Source: Yarrowia lipolytica (Eukaryota; Ascomycota; Dipodascomycetes; Dipodascales). Taken from it: a DNA stretch of 64,000 bases. The translations under genes and the position numbers were made by a program. The notes under the pieces are model-generated. The model searched no databases. It worked only from the letters and a program-made list of their open reading frames with translations, and was not told where the DNA came from. Where the stretch lies: NCBI RefSeq assembly GCF_001761485.1, contig NC_090770.1:806001-870000 (forward strand), in the 5' to 3' direction. Positions within the stretch are counted from its first letter, which is position 1, and the number at the start of each line of letters is the position of its first letter. This document shows positions 1 through 11,588 of this stretch, in pieces.

Positions 1-1384
1 AAGTACTTAGAACCAGATAGTTAGAAGTTGGGCACCGTGTAGAGATTGTAAGACGCATGTTCACATCCCGATCAACCTCCTTTCTCCTCTTGTTTCTGAA
101 TCACGTGGTTAAAGTGGAGATGCAGTATCATCACCCAGTTCAACCTGCACAACACGACGACAAAACAAACATCGTCGGCAAAAGATCAAAAGATCAAAAA
201 ACATAGCCATGCGAGCAAAACATCGCCCGATAGATATTCCACGATCCACTCTCTGCATTATGTACAAATATGTGCAAATATGTGCTTCTGTGACAACCGT
301 GGATGTGTTATTATGTGGCACTCCTGCACTCCACTGCACATTCGTGGACAGGGTTGGTGTTGCGATATACAAGTATGTACTGTACATGACTGGTGGAGCA
401 CAAGAGACGTTGATATGACGAGAAAGGAGTAGAGTCCAGGTTTGGTGCGATATTTGTACAAATACTTGTATTTGCGGGGTTTGCTGGTGTTTTACTGTAC
501 AAGAGATGTACAAGAGTAGATGTATGCATGTACATATATGTACTTCTACTCATGCTAGCCCTACAAGCACAGTATACTGTACAACACCGACAAGCACCCT
601 CCTGACTCCACTTGTCTCACTTGCACAGGATAACAACTTGACGAGACGGGAAGGTAAGTGCCGACACGGCAAGGTACAATACTGCACCAATATGTACGCG
701 CCGGCTTGTGCATTTGTCGCCATGTCTTCGCCTATATCTTCGTTTCTCAACCAAACTTTTCACGAAACAGAAGAGACACGCGAAACACAACCATGGAACA
801 GATATTCAACTGTAATCGAACCAATCTCTGTGGACACACCTGATATCGCACGGTTCATTCATGACCCTCACCAGACCAGCACCTCCCCTCACACGACGTT
901 TCACACATGCAGGGGTCATGCACATCCATCTTTGTATTCAGGAACGGGAGGCGGGAGGGTTGATCGATTTACGAGGACATCTGAAACACACAGTGGAGTT
1001 AGCCGGATTCTGGGACCCTGGTGGTGTCTTCTCTTTGGGTCTCTTCCGAGAGTGGTTTACCGCTTAGTCATACCAACCACGTTTGAGCGTCGAGTCTCGA
1101 CATTGCCATCCACAACAACCAACCTCAAATGAACTAATGAACTGATAAGACCGTTATCAACAAGACGATGCATTGTCTCCCACACCTGGTCCATTTCATT
1201 CAGCACCCCTGGCTTGGCGGCGCACATATTCATCACATTGGGGACATTTGCTGCAGCTGATGCCAACAAGCAAAACGGAACAGGCGAGTTGGATGAGGTC
1301 CAGAATATATAAACGAGCGCAAGGTCTCGACAATATGATCCTCATCCACATCAACAAACTCCCCCTCACCCCAGTCACTCTTTC
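1..1384. other. Upstream intergenic region, GTAC-rich
   Basis: No convincing gene. Open frames here are short, overlap one another on both strands and have no recognisable domain. Between about 240 and 700 the DNA is rich in TGTAC/GTACA palindromic words (for example around 375-385, 495-545 and 575-585), a word bias that recurs in other non-coding parts of the window. The last 150 bases are the promoter of the protease gene that follows. Confidence 0.6.
1306..1313 (+). promoter_or_regulatory. TATA box of the subtilisin-like protease gene
   Basis: TATATAAA lies 72 bases before the ATG at 1385, followed by a pyrimidine/CA-rich leader. The spacing is typical of yeast promoters. Confidence 0.6.
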
Positions 1385-2003
1385 ATGAAACCCTCCGTCA
1401 TTATCGCGCTGGCCGTAGCCTGTATGGCCGCCCCCATGTCTCCTCAGGGAGCCTACAAGGACGCCCTTGACATCATCAACGGTCAAGCCTCCAAGTTCAA
1501 CGATGCGGGTCTCAAAAAGCGCCATGGCCAAGAGCCCGATACCTTCAACGTCATCTTCAAGGACGGTGTTTCCATCGACCAGATCTCCGAGCATCTGAAG
1601 CTGCTGGACGGCTTGATCAACAAGGACTCTCTCAATGGAATCAAGAACGCCTTTGATCTGCCTTCCCAAAAGGACGGCTCCGGCCTCATGGGCTACAGCG
1701 GTCACTTTGACAAGAGCATTGTCGAGGCGCTCGGCAAGTTCTCCGACTTGGTCACCATCGAGCAGGACCGCGTCCAGAAGCTTCCCACCTTTGAGGGCTT
1801 CAAGTCCACCTCCAATGTCTATGAGAGCTCTTCCTACGGATCCGACTGGAGTATGAGAGACGACTTTTTCTCCTGGTGGAGAAACTCCAACACCTGGGGC
1901 GACTGGTGGTACGCTCGAAAGCCCGATACCCAGCCCGGAGCCTGGCCCCAGCCCAAGCCCCGGCCTGAGCAACCCGTCCAGCCTATTGGAGATAACCCGA
2001 CTT

Positions 2004-2040
<37 letters not shown>

Positions 2041-2986
2041 CACCGAGGAGCCCAAGCCCGAGACACCTGCAGCTCCCTCTTCTCCCGCCACCTTTCAGGA
2101 AGTTCCCACCAAGAACTGGGGTCTTTTTCGAGTCTCCCACAAGCAAAACTCCCGTGACCAGACCCAGTACGCCATGAACAAGAACACCCTGAACCCCACT
2201 GTCGCCTACATTGTTGACTCTGGTATCCGAACCTCCCACCGAATGTTCGAGGGCCGAGCCTCCTGGGGAGCCAACTTTGCTGACAACTCCAATGTGGACT
2301 TTGAGGGTCATGGTACCCACGTGGCAGGCACCGTCGGAGGAGCCGGCTTCGGTGTATCTCCCTCCACCAAGCTGATTGCCGTCAAGGTGTTCTCTGGAAA
2401 GTTTGGAAGCTCCTCCCAGATCATGCAGGGCGTGTCCTGGGCCATTGATGACTACGTCAAGAACAAGGCCAAGTATCCTCGAGCTGTGATCAACTTTTCT
2501 GGTGGAGGAGACACCTCCGAGGCCGAGGACGCGCTCTTTCGAAAGGCTGTTGAGATGGGCATGGTTGTGGCCGTTGCTGCTGGTAACGAGAACTCCGACG
2601 CTTGCTACGTTTCCCCTGCCCGAGCCGGTGCTGGCACCGCCGGATTCATCACTGTCGGAGCCTCCTCCGCCGACGACTCTCTCGCCTTCTGGAACGCCCA
2701 AACCAACAAGGCCTCTAATTGGGGCAGATGCATCGATGTCATTGCCCCCGGTACCGAGATTCTTTCTGCCGACTACCAAACCGACAACGGTATCCTTTCC
2801 AACTCTGGAACGTCCATGGCCACTCCCCACGTGGCTGGACTGGCCGCCCATCTGATGGCTACCTCGTCCGAGCTGCTTACTCCCGCCCAGGTGGAGGAGC
2901 AGATCATCAACCAGAACAACGGTAAGATCACAGGAAGACTCAACGGTACCCCCAACAAGCTCGCCTACAACGGCTCCGGTCGTTAG
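1385..2986 (+). CDS. Secreted subtilisin-like serine protease (XPR2/alkaline extracellular protease family)
   Basis: A 533-residue S8 family endopeptidase made as a preproenzyme. The first ~16 residues form a hydrophobic signal peptide. Residues ~50-135 look like an I9 propeptide inhibitor domain. A Trp-rich, Pro-rich linker follows, including a (Pro-Ala)n run coded by a CCTGCT repeat near 2005-2041. The mature domain begins around residue 240. The catalytic triad is visible: Asp278 in VDSG, His309 in HGTHVAGT, Ser477 in GTSMATPHVAG, with the oxyanion Asn in AAGN. The start is the first ATG after the TATA box. It is likely secreted and cleaved after the propeptide, as known for the family. 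Yarrowia has many paralogues, so which member this is cannot be told here. The unusual part is the long WGDWW- and PAPA-bearing linker between prodomain and enzyme. Confidence 0.93.
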
Positions 2987-3822
2987 GTTGGCTAGTTGGA
3001 TCACTGTCGCACGCAGTTCAATCAATCAATAATAATTCTTAGTTTTTGTACTGTAGCGTAGCATCAACAGGTGACAAGAATTGCAAGTGTTGTAGAGTCG
3101 GGTATACGAAACTGTTCTTGTCAAAAAATGTATGACTAACCCTAGCTACTTTCCTTACAATACAGTATGAAATTAAACAGCTTTAAACCACCATTTCCAG
3201 CTTCAGATACGATATTTAGTCAGTCTGATAACGTTACCGACAACAGAAATGATCACCTGCGAAATACAATATCACAACATTCCTCGGAGCCGTTTTTACA
3301 ACTCCAAAAGATAACAATTTATCTGCATAAAACCCGCATACACGTGCATAATACTTGCATAACGATAGCATATAAACTGCACGATTGCTGCACTTGACTT
3401 TATATCAAACTCAATATCAGCACCACCCGATTCTCTGATTATTTCATCAACTATAGGAGAGAATGAGTTGGTGATAAGACATCGGTACCAATAAAAATCA
3501 CGTGACTATTCCACAGGCCTTCTGTTATATCATCAGATGCCTTTGAACATTCTCTTGTCGAACTGAGTCCAATTTCAACAACTCTTTCCACAGTGCAGTG
3601 CCCGGTTAGGCCAATTAGGGTTTGGCAAAAATCGGCAATATAAGACAGCAAACTAAAATTTATATAAAGCCCATCGCTGCCTTGTTGGAGCCTCGTTTTT
3701 TCCCACAACACAAGCTTAGCAGTAATTGGGTCTTCTATTCTCAATTGCACGCTCCCCCCCTCTCCTTACAATTCGCTCACTCTCCCGACTATTTAACAAC
3801 GCACGACAAACATAGCTTCAAT
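2987..3822. other. Intergenic region between protease gene and glutathione reductase relic
   Basis: Contains the 3' end of the protease gene and what was probably the promoter of the reductase relic. No gene, RNA or repeat was recognised. Confidence 0.5.
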
Positions 3823-5215
3823 TCCCCATTATGATTATCTGGTTATCGGTGGAGGCTAAGATGGTGTAGCTTCTGCTTGTCGAGCCGTCTCGTACGGCGC
3901 CAAGACGCTGCTGGTCGAGTTCAAGGCGCTGGGAGGCACCTGCGTCAACGTGGGCTGTGCCCAAAAAGATCACGTGGAACGCCTCCGATCTGGCGGGCCG
4001 AATCCGACAGGCCCAGGAGTACGGCTTCTCCGACGTGGACCCCAAGTCCGCCGACAACTTTGACTGGACCGGATTCAAGGCCAAACGAGACGCCTACGTC
4101 AAACGACTCAATGGCATCTACGAACGAAACCTCCAGAAGGAGGGCGTGGAGTACGTGTTTGGTTGGGCCACCCTCTACAAGCAGGAGGGTCAGGAGTTCC
4201 CCCTGGTACTGGCCAAGAGCGACGATGGCAACGCCAAGTTGTACTCCGCAAAGAAGATTAAGATTGCCACCGGCGGCAAGCCCATTCTGCCCGACGTGCC
4301 TGGAGCCGAGTACGGCATTGATTCAGACGGCTTCTTTGCTCTCGAGACCCAGCCTAAGCGAGTGGCGGTGGTTGGAGGAGGCTACATTGACGTGGAGCTG
4401 GCCGGTGTCTTCCACGGACTCAACTCCGAAACCACCCTTTTCTGTCGAGGCCAGACGGTGCTCCGAGCGTTCGACATCATGATCCAGGACACCATCACCG
4501 ACTACTAACAAGAAGGGCATCAACGTGCTCAAGGGCTCTGGCGTCAAGAAGATTGTCAAGAAGGATAATGGCGAGCTCACCTACGGGCAGGATGGCGCCG
4601 AGAATGATATCACTCTCGATTCGCTCATTTGGATATTGGACGAGAGCCTCTCAAGGACACCCTCAACCTGAGCGAGTTTGGCATCAAGACCAACAAGCGG
4701 GGCTACATTGAGGTCAACGAGTGCCAGCAATCGTCTTTCGACAACATTTATTCGCTTGGAGACGTTTGCTGCAAGGTCGAGCTGACCCCATGGCTATTGC
4801 TACTGGACGAAATCTGTCCAACCGGCTGTTTGGTCCCGCTGAGTTCAAGGATCAGAAGCAGGACTACACCGATGTTCCTTCGGCCGTATTTTCCCACCCC
4901 GAGGTTGGCTCCAACGGCATCACGGAGGCTGCCGCCAAGGAGCAGTATGGTGAGGACAACGTCAAGATCTACACCTCTAAGTTTGTCGCCATGTACTACG
5001 CCATGTTGCAGGAGAAAGCCCCTACCGCCTACAAGCTGGTGTGTGTCGGAAAGGACGAGAAGGTTGTTGGTCTGCACATTGTTGGCACCGACTCTTCCGA
5101 GATTCTGCAGGGTTTTGGCGTGGCCGTTCGAATGGGAGCTACCAAGGCCGATTTCGACAATGTTGTGGCTCTTTGTCCCACTTCTGCCGAGGAGCTGGTG
5201 ACAATGGGATATACC
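3823..5215 (+). pseudogene. Glutathione reductase pseudogene (GLR1 copy)
   Basis: Pieces in several frames together resemble a eukaryotic glutathione reductase from near its N-terminus to its C-terminus. In order: the FAD-binding start HYDYLVIGGG, the redox disulfide CVNVGC (3940-3960), the segment from [18 protein letters not shown] onward, the NAD(P)H-binding VAVVGGGYI with VELAGVF, the LGDVC motif near 4755, and the dimer interface through TSAEELVTM near 5200. It is not one gene: a stop falls inside the N-terminal glycine motif, the frame changes just after the redox disulfide and again near 4505, 4630 and 4780, and the position of the catalytic His before PTSAEE carries Cys. The family enzyme reduces GSSG with NADPH. 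This copy cannot make the protein, so an intact GLR1 must be elsewhere. The even spread over the whole gene suggests a decayed duplicate. Confidence 0.92.
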
Positions 5216-5550
5216 GGGAGCGCGGCGAGAGATTTCTCTGGTTTGGGCTATCGATATTTAATCAACTAGACTCCACTGTTGCTGTCACAGGGTCAGAGAA
5301 GATACTAGAGTACGGAAGTGCGTTCCGTTGGCTGTTTTAATCGCCAAACGGTTTGAATATGGCATAAAACTAGTCTTGTCCTGTCGGTTTCTTTTCCATG
5401 GGCTTCTTTTCCCACTTGTTGAATGTTGATGGCGAAATGAAGACGGGCTAGAAAGTGGAGAGACAAGAGGAAGTTGCAGAAAAGTTCGATCAGCGGGTCT
5501 TGCGGTTGAGGGAAATATCCAAGATACGGTCTGGGTCGTGGGAACCTACA

Positions 5551-5558
5551 TATAAGAG
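5551..5558 (+). promoter_or_regulatory. Possible TATA box of a short ORF
   Basis: TATAAGAG lies 58 bases before the ATG at 5616. It is the main reason to take the short ORF seriously. Confidence 0.3.
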
Positions 5559-5615
5559 GGCTGGAGTCCTGGATAGAACAAGTCGACACATTTCAACCGG
5601 CCCATCATCGTTCCG

Positions 5616-5870
5616 ATGAACTTCAAACATCTTCCAGTTTTCTACCCCGAGGAGGCGTTAGAGGTGAAGGACAACCCCGAGTTTGTCATCTGTCATCTGA
5701 AAAGTGCTTCAAGAGGAAAAAGTACTGCCGGAAGCGACCCAAGAAGAAGTGCTTCTAGATGGAGCACTCCGTCACCTGGAGTAGAAGTAACTGTAGCAAT
5801 AACTGTTGAAGTGACTGTAACTGATCAGACATTGATCATACGTGCATCAGAACTACCCTCTGTTAACTGA
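5616..5870 (+). CDS. Short ORF, uncertain, possibly frame-broken
   Basis: An 84-residue ORF beginning MNFKHLPVFYPEEALEVKD, preceded by a TATA-like box and a CA-rich leader. I do not recognise it. The first ~25 codons look coding. After a short direct duplication of TCATCTG near 5686-5699 a different frame carries a striking Lys/Arg/Cys-rich tail (KCFKRKKYCRKRPKKKCF, stop), which could be the true C-terminus of a small basic protein if the frame changed. The listed frame continues instead into low-complexity Ser/Thr/Val sequence. It may be a tiny gene, a relic, or chance. Confidence 0.25.
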   Translation: MNFKHLPVFYPEEALEVKDNPEFVICHLKSASRGKSTAGSDPRRSASRWSTPSPGVEVTVAITVEVTVTDQTLIIRASELPSVN

Positions 5871-6604
5871 ATAGCACAAGATAACGTCATATCGAGGGAA
5901 TGAGTTTTCTGTGATTGAAACCAGTGTTGTCGGTCTATACATCTTGAAAACCTTCCAATAGGTGAGGGCTACAAGTATGTACATACTGTCTCTGAACCCT
6001 CAGTTTGAACCGTGAGTACGCTCTTTAAACGCCCAGGTGGAACGAAAGAAGGGAAGAGTTAGGTCCTTTGGGATCCCGGCTCATATTCTTGCTCCTAATG
6101 GCTGTCAGGTGAGCAATTCCGAACTTTCCATGTCCATATCGCAGCCCTATGGTGTTTTCAGCCTCAACATTGCGTCGTGCCGACAGAACGACTACTGTCA
6201 TCTCCATATGAGGAACATGACAGAAGAGAATGAAGAAGAAAGAGAATGTAGCCCCATTCCAGTGTCGTCTCTTTTCAGAGCGGAAAAGTCCACTTCCAAG
6301 GAATAGTTCTCAATCACATATCGGTATGTACAGTACGTTCCGGTACGGTACAATCATGCTTGAGGCTGTCAACAACAGAAATCAACAGCAAGGATACTCG
6401 AAGTTATCCCACTTCTCGCAAGTTCCACGAGATCGCTTCAGAATCATGTGATTCTACACATCCAAGTCCTCTGTCGATATTGGGGCTGTTCTCCGAATGG
6501 GTCCACTGCACTATGACACTGGAACGACCGCCCAATCAAAGAAAACTCATTCGGAGCCATCTCATTGTCGATAGACTGCAAAACCCACTGCTGAAGACGA
6601 CAAG
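5871..6604. other. Intergenic region upstream of F-box gene
   Basis: About 730 bases without a recognisable gene. It presumably contains the promoter of the F-box gene at 6605. The short open frames on both strands have no domain-like content. Confidence 0.5.
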
Positions 6605-8299
6605 ATGAAGACTTTTCAAGTCAAAGTCGATGGTCGCTTCCTCTCACCTTGTCTTGTCAGCCTCAATCACTTTGCTTCCGAGTCTTCTACTTCATCAGTC
6701 ACAACTGAAAGAGCCCCTCTTGTTGAAGGAAATATAAAGGGCCCGTTTCTGAACAGTCCTCGAACTCCAACAACATCAACCACGCCCCTTTTACCCTTTC
6801 AACCATCAGACATTGCCAACGCACACTCCACCAGTGAACACATGCACCATATCTTTCCCGCAGAGCTCACAGAACCCATCTACCAGCAACTAGACCTATC
6901 GTCTCTCTGTGCCCTGTCACAGTCCTGCCGCTTCTACCGAGACGACATTCCAGAGACTCTCTATGAGGAAAAGCTGCAGGAGGCGTGTCCCTGGTTTGAA
7001 CCCCAGTTCTCTCATCGCTCCTCCTGGAGAGAGTGTGCGGTGGAGTACACTCGGCGTATGAGACACGGGGCCAAGTTCGCTCCAACTCTGGTAAAGGGGT
7101 CCCATAGCGACTACCAGGAACCACCAACATTGGCCGTAGATGAGCACCAATTTTTCCAGGAAAAGTACTATTATCAAACCTGGCGCCGAAATCTTGAAAC
7201 CACCCGCTACAGGAGCAAATTTGGAATCGAGATCGACCTCGCTCCCATCTTTGAACAAGTTGGAACCTCTGGTGTCTCCAAATTCTTGTTCGACTCGCGC
7301 CCACACGTGCTCATTGCTGTCTGCCTCCGTCCAGACCAGGACCCGGAACTAGACCTGGCCCTGGTCATTGTCAAATACAAGGATTCCGACCCCATCTTGT
7401 GGAAGTTCCACAACGCACCACGCTGCTCAACCTATGTCCTGGGTCCCCATGTTTTCCTCAACTTTACAACCATAGCTGACGACGACGAAAACGACTATCA
7501 ATTTCAGTCAGAAGAATACATGCAGAGGAACATCTTCTACTTGGACAGAAAAACGAGAGAGTTTGTGTCTCTCGAGCACCTCCATATCATTCTAAAGAGC
7601 GAATCAGCATGCAGAGTGATTTGCTTCGACGGGCTGTTCCACGAAATGTACCTTGGCAACTACCGCGTCACCCAAGTCACCCTGGAGAAAGATAAGCGAC
7701 CGGTAGTGTGCGAAACCAACTCTTCTGTTCTCAACCCACGTGCTCTTCTAGGAAGACACCACTCTTTTTATCATCTTGTTGAGCGGGATAATCACAATGT
7801 CTTGAACTACAAGTATGCTGCCATGCAATTCAAGAAAAAAAGATCCCCATTCTTGGTCGATCTTAGTACTGGAAATTGTGTCAAGGGTACGTTTGTTGTT
7901 GATTGTGAAACAGGAGAAGAAAGCCGTTTAATGCATCTACAAACTGTCTCTGCTAGTGGCCCGGTCTTTTACAGATTCCTGCCTCGTCTACCTGGATATC
8001 GCCGGAAAGGTGCTTCAGATCACCAGTCGCCGTCTCAGGGACTTGGATCGCAGCGACGGGATCTGGTTGGTCCTAACCCTCTGTGTCGGTTTAATGAAAG
8101 ACATGCCGAGACCCTGTACCGAGCTTTGATGACTTTCGATGATCCATACCTGGAAGGGCAAATGATTGCAACGTCAAAAGCGATACTGGGATTGGGGCAA
8201 GAATTGGACATCTGGCTAGCAAGTCGCAATCCCCCTTACATTCCACGTACAACAAGTAGACCTCTTTGGCATCGTGCAATGACACCTTTTCATAGTTGA
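6605..8299 (+). CDS. F-box domain protein, function unknown
   Basis: A 564-residue protein. The region around residues 80-125 (HIFPAELTEPIYQQLDLSS, then LCALSQSCRFYRDDIPETLYEEKL) has the form of an F-box: a Pro-Ala-Glu-Leu helix start, a leucine-rich core and the Ser-Cys-Arg step. F-box proteins are the substrate receptors of SCF ubiquitin ligases, binding Skp1 through this domain. The remaining ~430 residues would bind substrate; no WD40 or LRR repeats are visible there. The first 75 residues are Ser/Thr/Pro-rich and probably disordered. The start at 6605 is the first ATG of the frame. Large families of such proteins exist in yeasts, and this one cannot be matched to a named member. Confidence 0.7.
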   Translation: MKTFQVKVDGRFLSPCLVSLNHFASESSTSSVTTERAPLVEGNIKGPFLNSPRTPTTSTTPLLPFQPSDIANAHSTSEHMHHIFPAELTEPIYQQLDLSSLCALSQSCRFYRDDIPETLYEEKLQEACPWFEPQFSHRSSWRECAVEYTRRMRHGAKFAPTLVKGSHSDYQEPPTLAVDEHQFFQEKYYYQTWRRNLETTRYRSKFGIEIDLAPIFEQVGTSGVSKFLFDSRPHVLIAVCLRPDQDPELDLALVIVKYKDSDPILWKFHNAPRCSTYVLGPHVFLNFTTIADDDENDYQFQSEEYMQRNIFYLDRKTREFVSLEHLHIILKSESACRVICFDGLFHEMYLGNYRVTQVTLEKDKRPVVCETNSSVLNPRALLGRHHSFYHLVERDNHNVLNYKYAAMQFKKKRSPFLVDLSTGNCVKGTFVVDCETGEESRLMHLQTVSASGPVFYRFLPRLPGYRRKGASDHQSPSQGLGSQRRDLVGPNPLCRFNERHAETLYRALMTFDDPYLEGQMIATSKAILGLGQELDIWLASRNPPYIPRTTSRPLWHRAMTPFHS

Positions 8300-8369
8300 A
8301 TACATTACAAAAGTGCAATTGTACAGTAAAGTGTACACATGCCATAAATATATTGTCTATCAATCCAAA

Positions 8370-11300
8370 CTACCAATCTTGAACGTCAAACTTGCTCAGT
8401 TCGGCCACACTGCTCTGGATATCCTTCTGCACTCGTCGTCGCATGAAGAAAATGGGACAGTCTCTGGAAGTACAGAGAATGTCCTGGTGAAGCGAACCCT
8501 GACATCGCTGACACTCGGTCCACAGCTTTCCAAACTTGACCTCCAACTCACTCAATTGACCCAATGCCTGCTGGTACAAAGCTCCGGCCTTGTCAACACA
8601 GTTCTCACAGACAGCACCCTTGGCCCATTTGCCTCGAAGAGGCGTTCGACAACCCTTGCACATTTCCGTCTTGACGGCAAACTTCATCAGTCCACCGGTT
8701 GAAGGAGCAGCAACAGTGATGGTACGTGTATGCGCACCAGTCATGAGCTGAGCAGACTTACGCTCGCCGAGAATGGGGTCGAAAATACGCTGGAGAGGCT
8801 TCTGCAGCTGGTTCTCAAGGTAGTACTTTGTGTCGATGGGAATGTTGTTTTCCAGCACGTACGATGGGTCTTCAGACTTCTCGTAGTTCTTGCCTCCAAC
8901 AGCACCCTTGATGATAACGTAGGCAACTCGGTCACCCAGCGCAGGGGCAGAGCCTGCGTCTCGCTTTCGCATACGCTCAGCCAGCTCCACATGGGCCTGC
9001 TTAGCAGCGTAGTCCTGCCGAGAGAGCTGTTTAGTGATGACCAACTGCGACAAATCCACCTTGTTCTGCAACAGATTGGCAACCATGGTCTTGACGTAAG
9101 CCTGGGCACCCTCCACGTCTCGATCCATGAGAATCTTTCGCAAAACAGTCTCAATCACGTTCTGCACCAGACGACAGTTGTCTCGACGAACTGTCTCGAT
9201 ACCTTTGGTGTCCATCTTGTCAAACTTCTCGGGGTTGGTCCAGTACAGACCAGCATATCGCTTCTTGTTAATCAAAAGATAGGGGAAATAGACCTTTTCG
9301 AATTCCAGCTTGATGGGCTTGAGGAACATCTCGGACACGTATTCGGCGGCTTCCAGACCCATATCCATAGCAGTCTTGAGATCTGGCACTCCAAACTTGA
9401 CCATAACAGAATCAGTATCACCATAAATGACCTTGGCGTTCTCGGGGTAACCGTTGGCCTTGGTGTACTTGTTCTCCACCTGCTCCTTGGTGAACTGGAT
9501 CATATCTCGACCGTACGCAGTGACGGAAGAAGAGATGGCAAGACAGGGAAGCTTACCAACCGTGGCACCGGTAAATCCGTAGACAGAATTGGCTGAGATC
9601 TTCAGAGCCAGCTGACGACCGTCCAGCACGGCCTTCTTGAAGGGGTCGGTCTCCTTCTTCAAGTCGGCCTTGGCCTTCTTACGGGCACTCAGAAGCTCTT
9701 CTAGAACAATGGGAAGAATACCCTTTCGGGTCTTCTGGTTGACAAACAGGTCTCCGTTGGGGGTTCGGTGGTAGTCTTCGTCAAGCTTGAGGTCCAGACG
9801 CTCAACGGTAGCCTTATCCAGTAGAGTGGTGTAACAGAGGTTATGGGCCATCATAATGGAAGGGTATAGAGACGAGAAGTCGAGAGTGGCAATGGGGATA
9901 TCGTAGTATCCTCGCTCAGGCTCAATAACCGTGGCTCCCTCATACTGTTCTTCGGAAGAGCCGTCCTGTTTCAAGTTGGGAATGACCATTCCGACTTCCA
10001 GGGCCTTTCGGAACAGCTGCGAAATAACCTTGATCTGCTGACCTCGAGAAAGAAGGAAGGAGAACGGGACTCCAGTGACACGAGCCATCTCCGTGTAGTT
10101 AATAAGACACATGAGCTTGTCCATGAGTCGCTGAGGCAGATAGGCATCCTTCAAACAGTAGACCGCCAGACGTCGACGGGTGTCTGCGTTTCCATTTTGC
10201 AAATCTGTAATGATAGAGTGGTGCACATCTTCCTTCTGCTCCTTTAGAAAGTGAGCAGACACAGCGTTCAGAGTGTACGTTCGCAGCTTGTACTCTCGCT
10301 GAATAAACTGCAGAAGATCCAGCTGCGTTCGTCCATCAATGTTGAGCACCTTGGACTCTCGTGTTCCGTACGCCTTGGAAGAGAAGGTGGAGTCTCGAAG
10401 GACATTTTGAATATGCGTCAACCGGCCAAAGTAGGGGAAGTCTGTGAGTTTCAAAGTCTTTGCGCGGTCGATGAGATAGGGAAAATCGAAGTTGGTTGTG
10501 TTGTAACCGATAATCACGTCTGGATCCACCTCGTTGACAAACTGCTTCCATCGCATCAGCATATCTCCTTCGCTCTCGTGCTCCAGCACCTGGGCTCCTG
10601 CAATTGGGGAACACGTGTTGAGAGTGAAAACGTTTCGTACAAACGGACGAGTGTCTCCCTGTCGAGACACGACGTTTGCAATCTGGATAATGGGGTCGAT
10701 TTTGGGGTCTGGGAATACACCCTTTCTGCCGGCACACTCGATATCAAACGAGAGCACTCGCAGGGGGGCAATGTCACTCCATTCGCCGTCGGCAGGATGC
10801 GCGATGAGATCTTTGTAGGAGATGTTGATTTCTCGCTGACATCGAGACACGAGCGACTGGGTTTCAATGGTGTATTTGCCCTTGGGCAGCGTGACCCAAC
10901 TCATACCACTAATGTGACAGTCGATCATACATCTCAACACGTAGGGAATGTTGTCGAAGGAGGTGCATCCGTTGGCAAACAGCATTCCGACTTGGGCGTG
11001 TGACGAGGGGAAGTTGAGGTTTCCGTTCTCAAAAGCAGATCGTAGCTTAGGGATTAGTTTTGGGTTGGTGGCGAAGATCTTAAAGAACTTGGCCTTGGCT
11101 CCTCCGTTGTATCCCCAGAAAGATTCTCTTTCACAGACCTCCAGGCGTTCCAGGGCGTCGGGAACGGTGTTTGCAATGGCAGATTTGAGAGTGCTGAGGT
11201 TTTCGGCCTTGAACCCAACGGGGACAGGAGCGTAAAAGTAGTGGCAAAAGCCGCGGATGTTGCACAGAATTGTATGTCCCTCCTTTGTGACTCCAAACAG

Positions 11301-11588
11301 ACGCACCACGGCGTGTCCGTTCACCGACGCCTCTTCCGCGTCGATCTGCTGGAAGGAAATGTCGGTTGTCTGAGGATCGAATTCCTTCCATTCAGGCCGG
11401 GGCCACACCTGGTCGTCCGACACGACAGCTCCCTTTTCGGCGTCTGAGGCCTGGGTCAGCAGAATCAGCTCCTCTTCAAAGTCGGTGGGATTGGGCTCTT
11501 TCGTGACCGATTTGATTTTCTTGGTCTCCATGGCGGCCACGTCGTCGCCCGTTCGCTTGACGTTCATGTCCACTTCCATTGACGGCAT
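8370..11588 (-). CDS. POL3: DNA polymerase delta catalytic subunit
   Basis: A 1072-residue family B DNA polymerase, close to the usual ~1100 length of Pol3/Cdc2. It is the main lagging-strand replicase and proofreads its product. The exonuclease motifs are present: FDIEC (Asp282 in Exo I), [10 protein letters not shown] (Exo II) and YCLKDAYLP (Exo III). Polymerase motif A is DFSSLYPSI (Asp570), motif B is [12 protein letters not shown], and motif C is YGDTDS (Asp724 and Asp726). The C-terminus carries the two cysteine modules, CKGCRTPL...CENC (the PCNA-side zinc site) and CQRCQGSL...CTSRDC (the iron-sulfur site that binds the B subunit). All key residues are intact. The N-terminus contains a short basic KKIK stretch suitable as a nuclear signal. 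The gene ends only 70 bases from the convergent F-box gene. Confidence 0.98.
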   Translation of the reverse strand: MPSMEVDMNVKRTGDDVAAMETKKIKSVTKEPNPTDFEEELILLTQASDAEKGAVVSDDQVWPRPEWKEFDPQTTDISFQQIDAEEASVNGHAVVRLFGVTKEGHTILCNIRGFCHYFYAPVPVGFKAENLSTLKSAIANTVPDALERLEVCERESFWGYNGGAKAKFFKIFATNPKLIPKLRSAFENGNLNFPSSHAQVGMLFANGCTSFDNIPYVLRCMIDCHISGMSWVTLPKGKYTIETQSLVSRCQREINISYKDLIAHPADGEWSDIAPLRVLSFDIECAGRKGVFPDPKIDPIIQIANVVSRQGDTRPFVRNVFTLNTCSPIAGAQVLEHESEGDMLMRWKQFVNEVDPDVIIGYNTTNFDFPYLIDRAKTLKLTDFPYFGRLTHIQNVLRDSTFSSKAYGTRESKVLNIDGRTQLDLLQFIQREYKLRTYTLNAVSAHFLKEQKEDVHHSIITDLQNGNADTRRRLAVYCLKDAYLPQRLMDKLMCLINYTEMARVTGVPFSFLLSRGQQIKVISQLFRKALEVGMVIPNLKQDGSSEEQYEGATVIEPERGYYDIPIATLDFSSLYPSIMMAHNLCYTTLLDKATVERLDLKLDEDYHRTPNGDLFVNQKTRKGILPIVLEELLSARKKAKADLKKETDPFKKAVLDGRQLALKISANSVYGFTGATVGKLPCLAISSSVTAYGRDMIQFTKEQVENKYTKANGYPENAKVIYGDTDSVMVKFGVPDLKTAMDMGLEAAEYVSEMFLKPIKLEFEKVYFPYLLINKKRYAGLYWTNPEKFDKMDTKGIETVRRDNCRLVQNVIETVLRKILMDRDVEGAQAYVKTMVANLLQNKVDLSQLVITKQLSRQDYAAKQAHVELAERMRKRDAGSAPALGDRVAYVIIKGAVGGKNYEKSEDPSYVLENNIPIDTKYYLENQLQKPLQRIFDPILGERKSAQLMTGAHTRTITVAAPSTGGLMKFAVKTEMCKGCRTPLRGKWAKGAVCENCVDKAGALYQQALGQLSELEVKFGKLWTECQRCQGSLHQDILCTSRDCPIFFMRRRVQKDIQSSVAELSKFDVQDW

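Noticed and set aside
506-1132. 208-codon plus-strand open frame
   Set aside because: Translates GTAC-rich repeats and His/Thr/Pro-rich low-complexity sequence, has overlapping alternatives on both strands, and no domain.
1196-3025. 609-codon minus-strand open frame
   Set aside because: It lies antisense to the subtilisin-like protease and is Gly/Val/Ser-rich nonsense produced by the codon bias of the sense gene.
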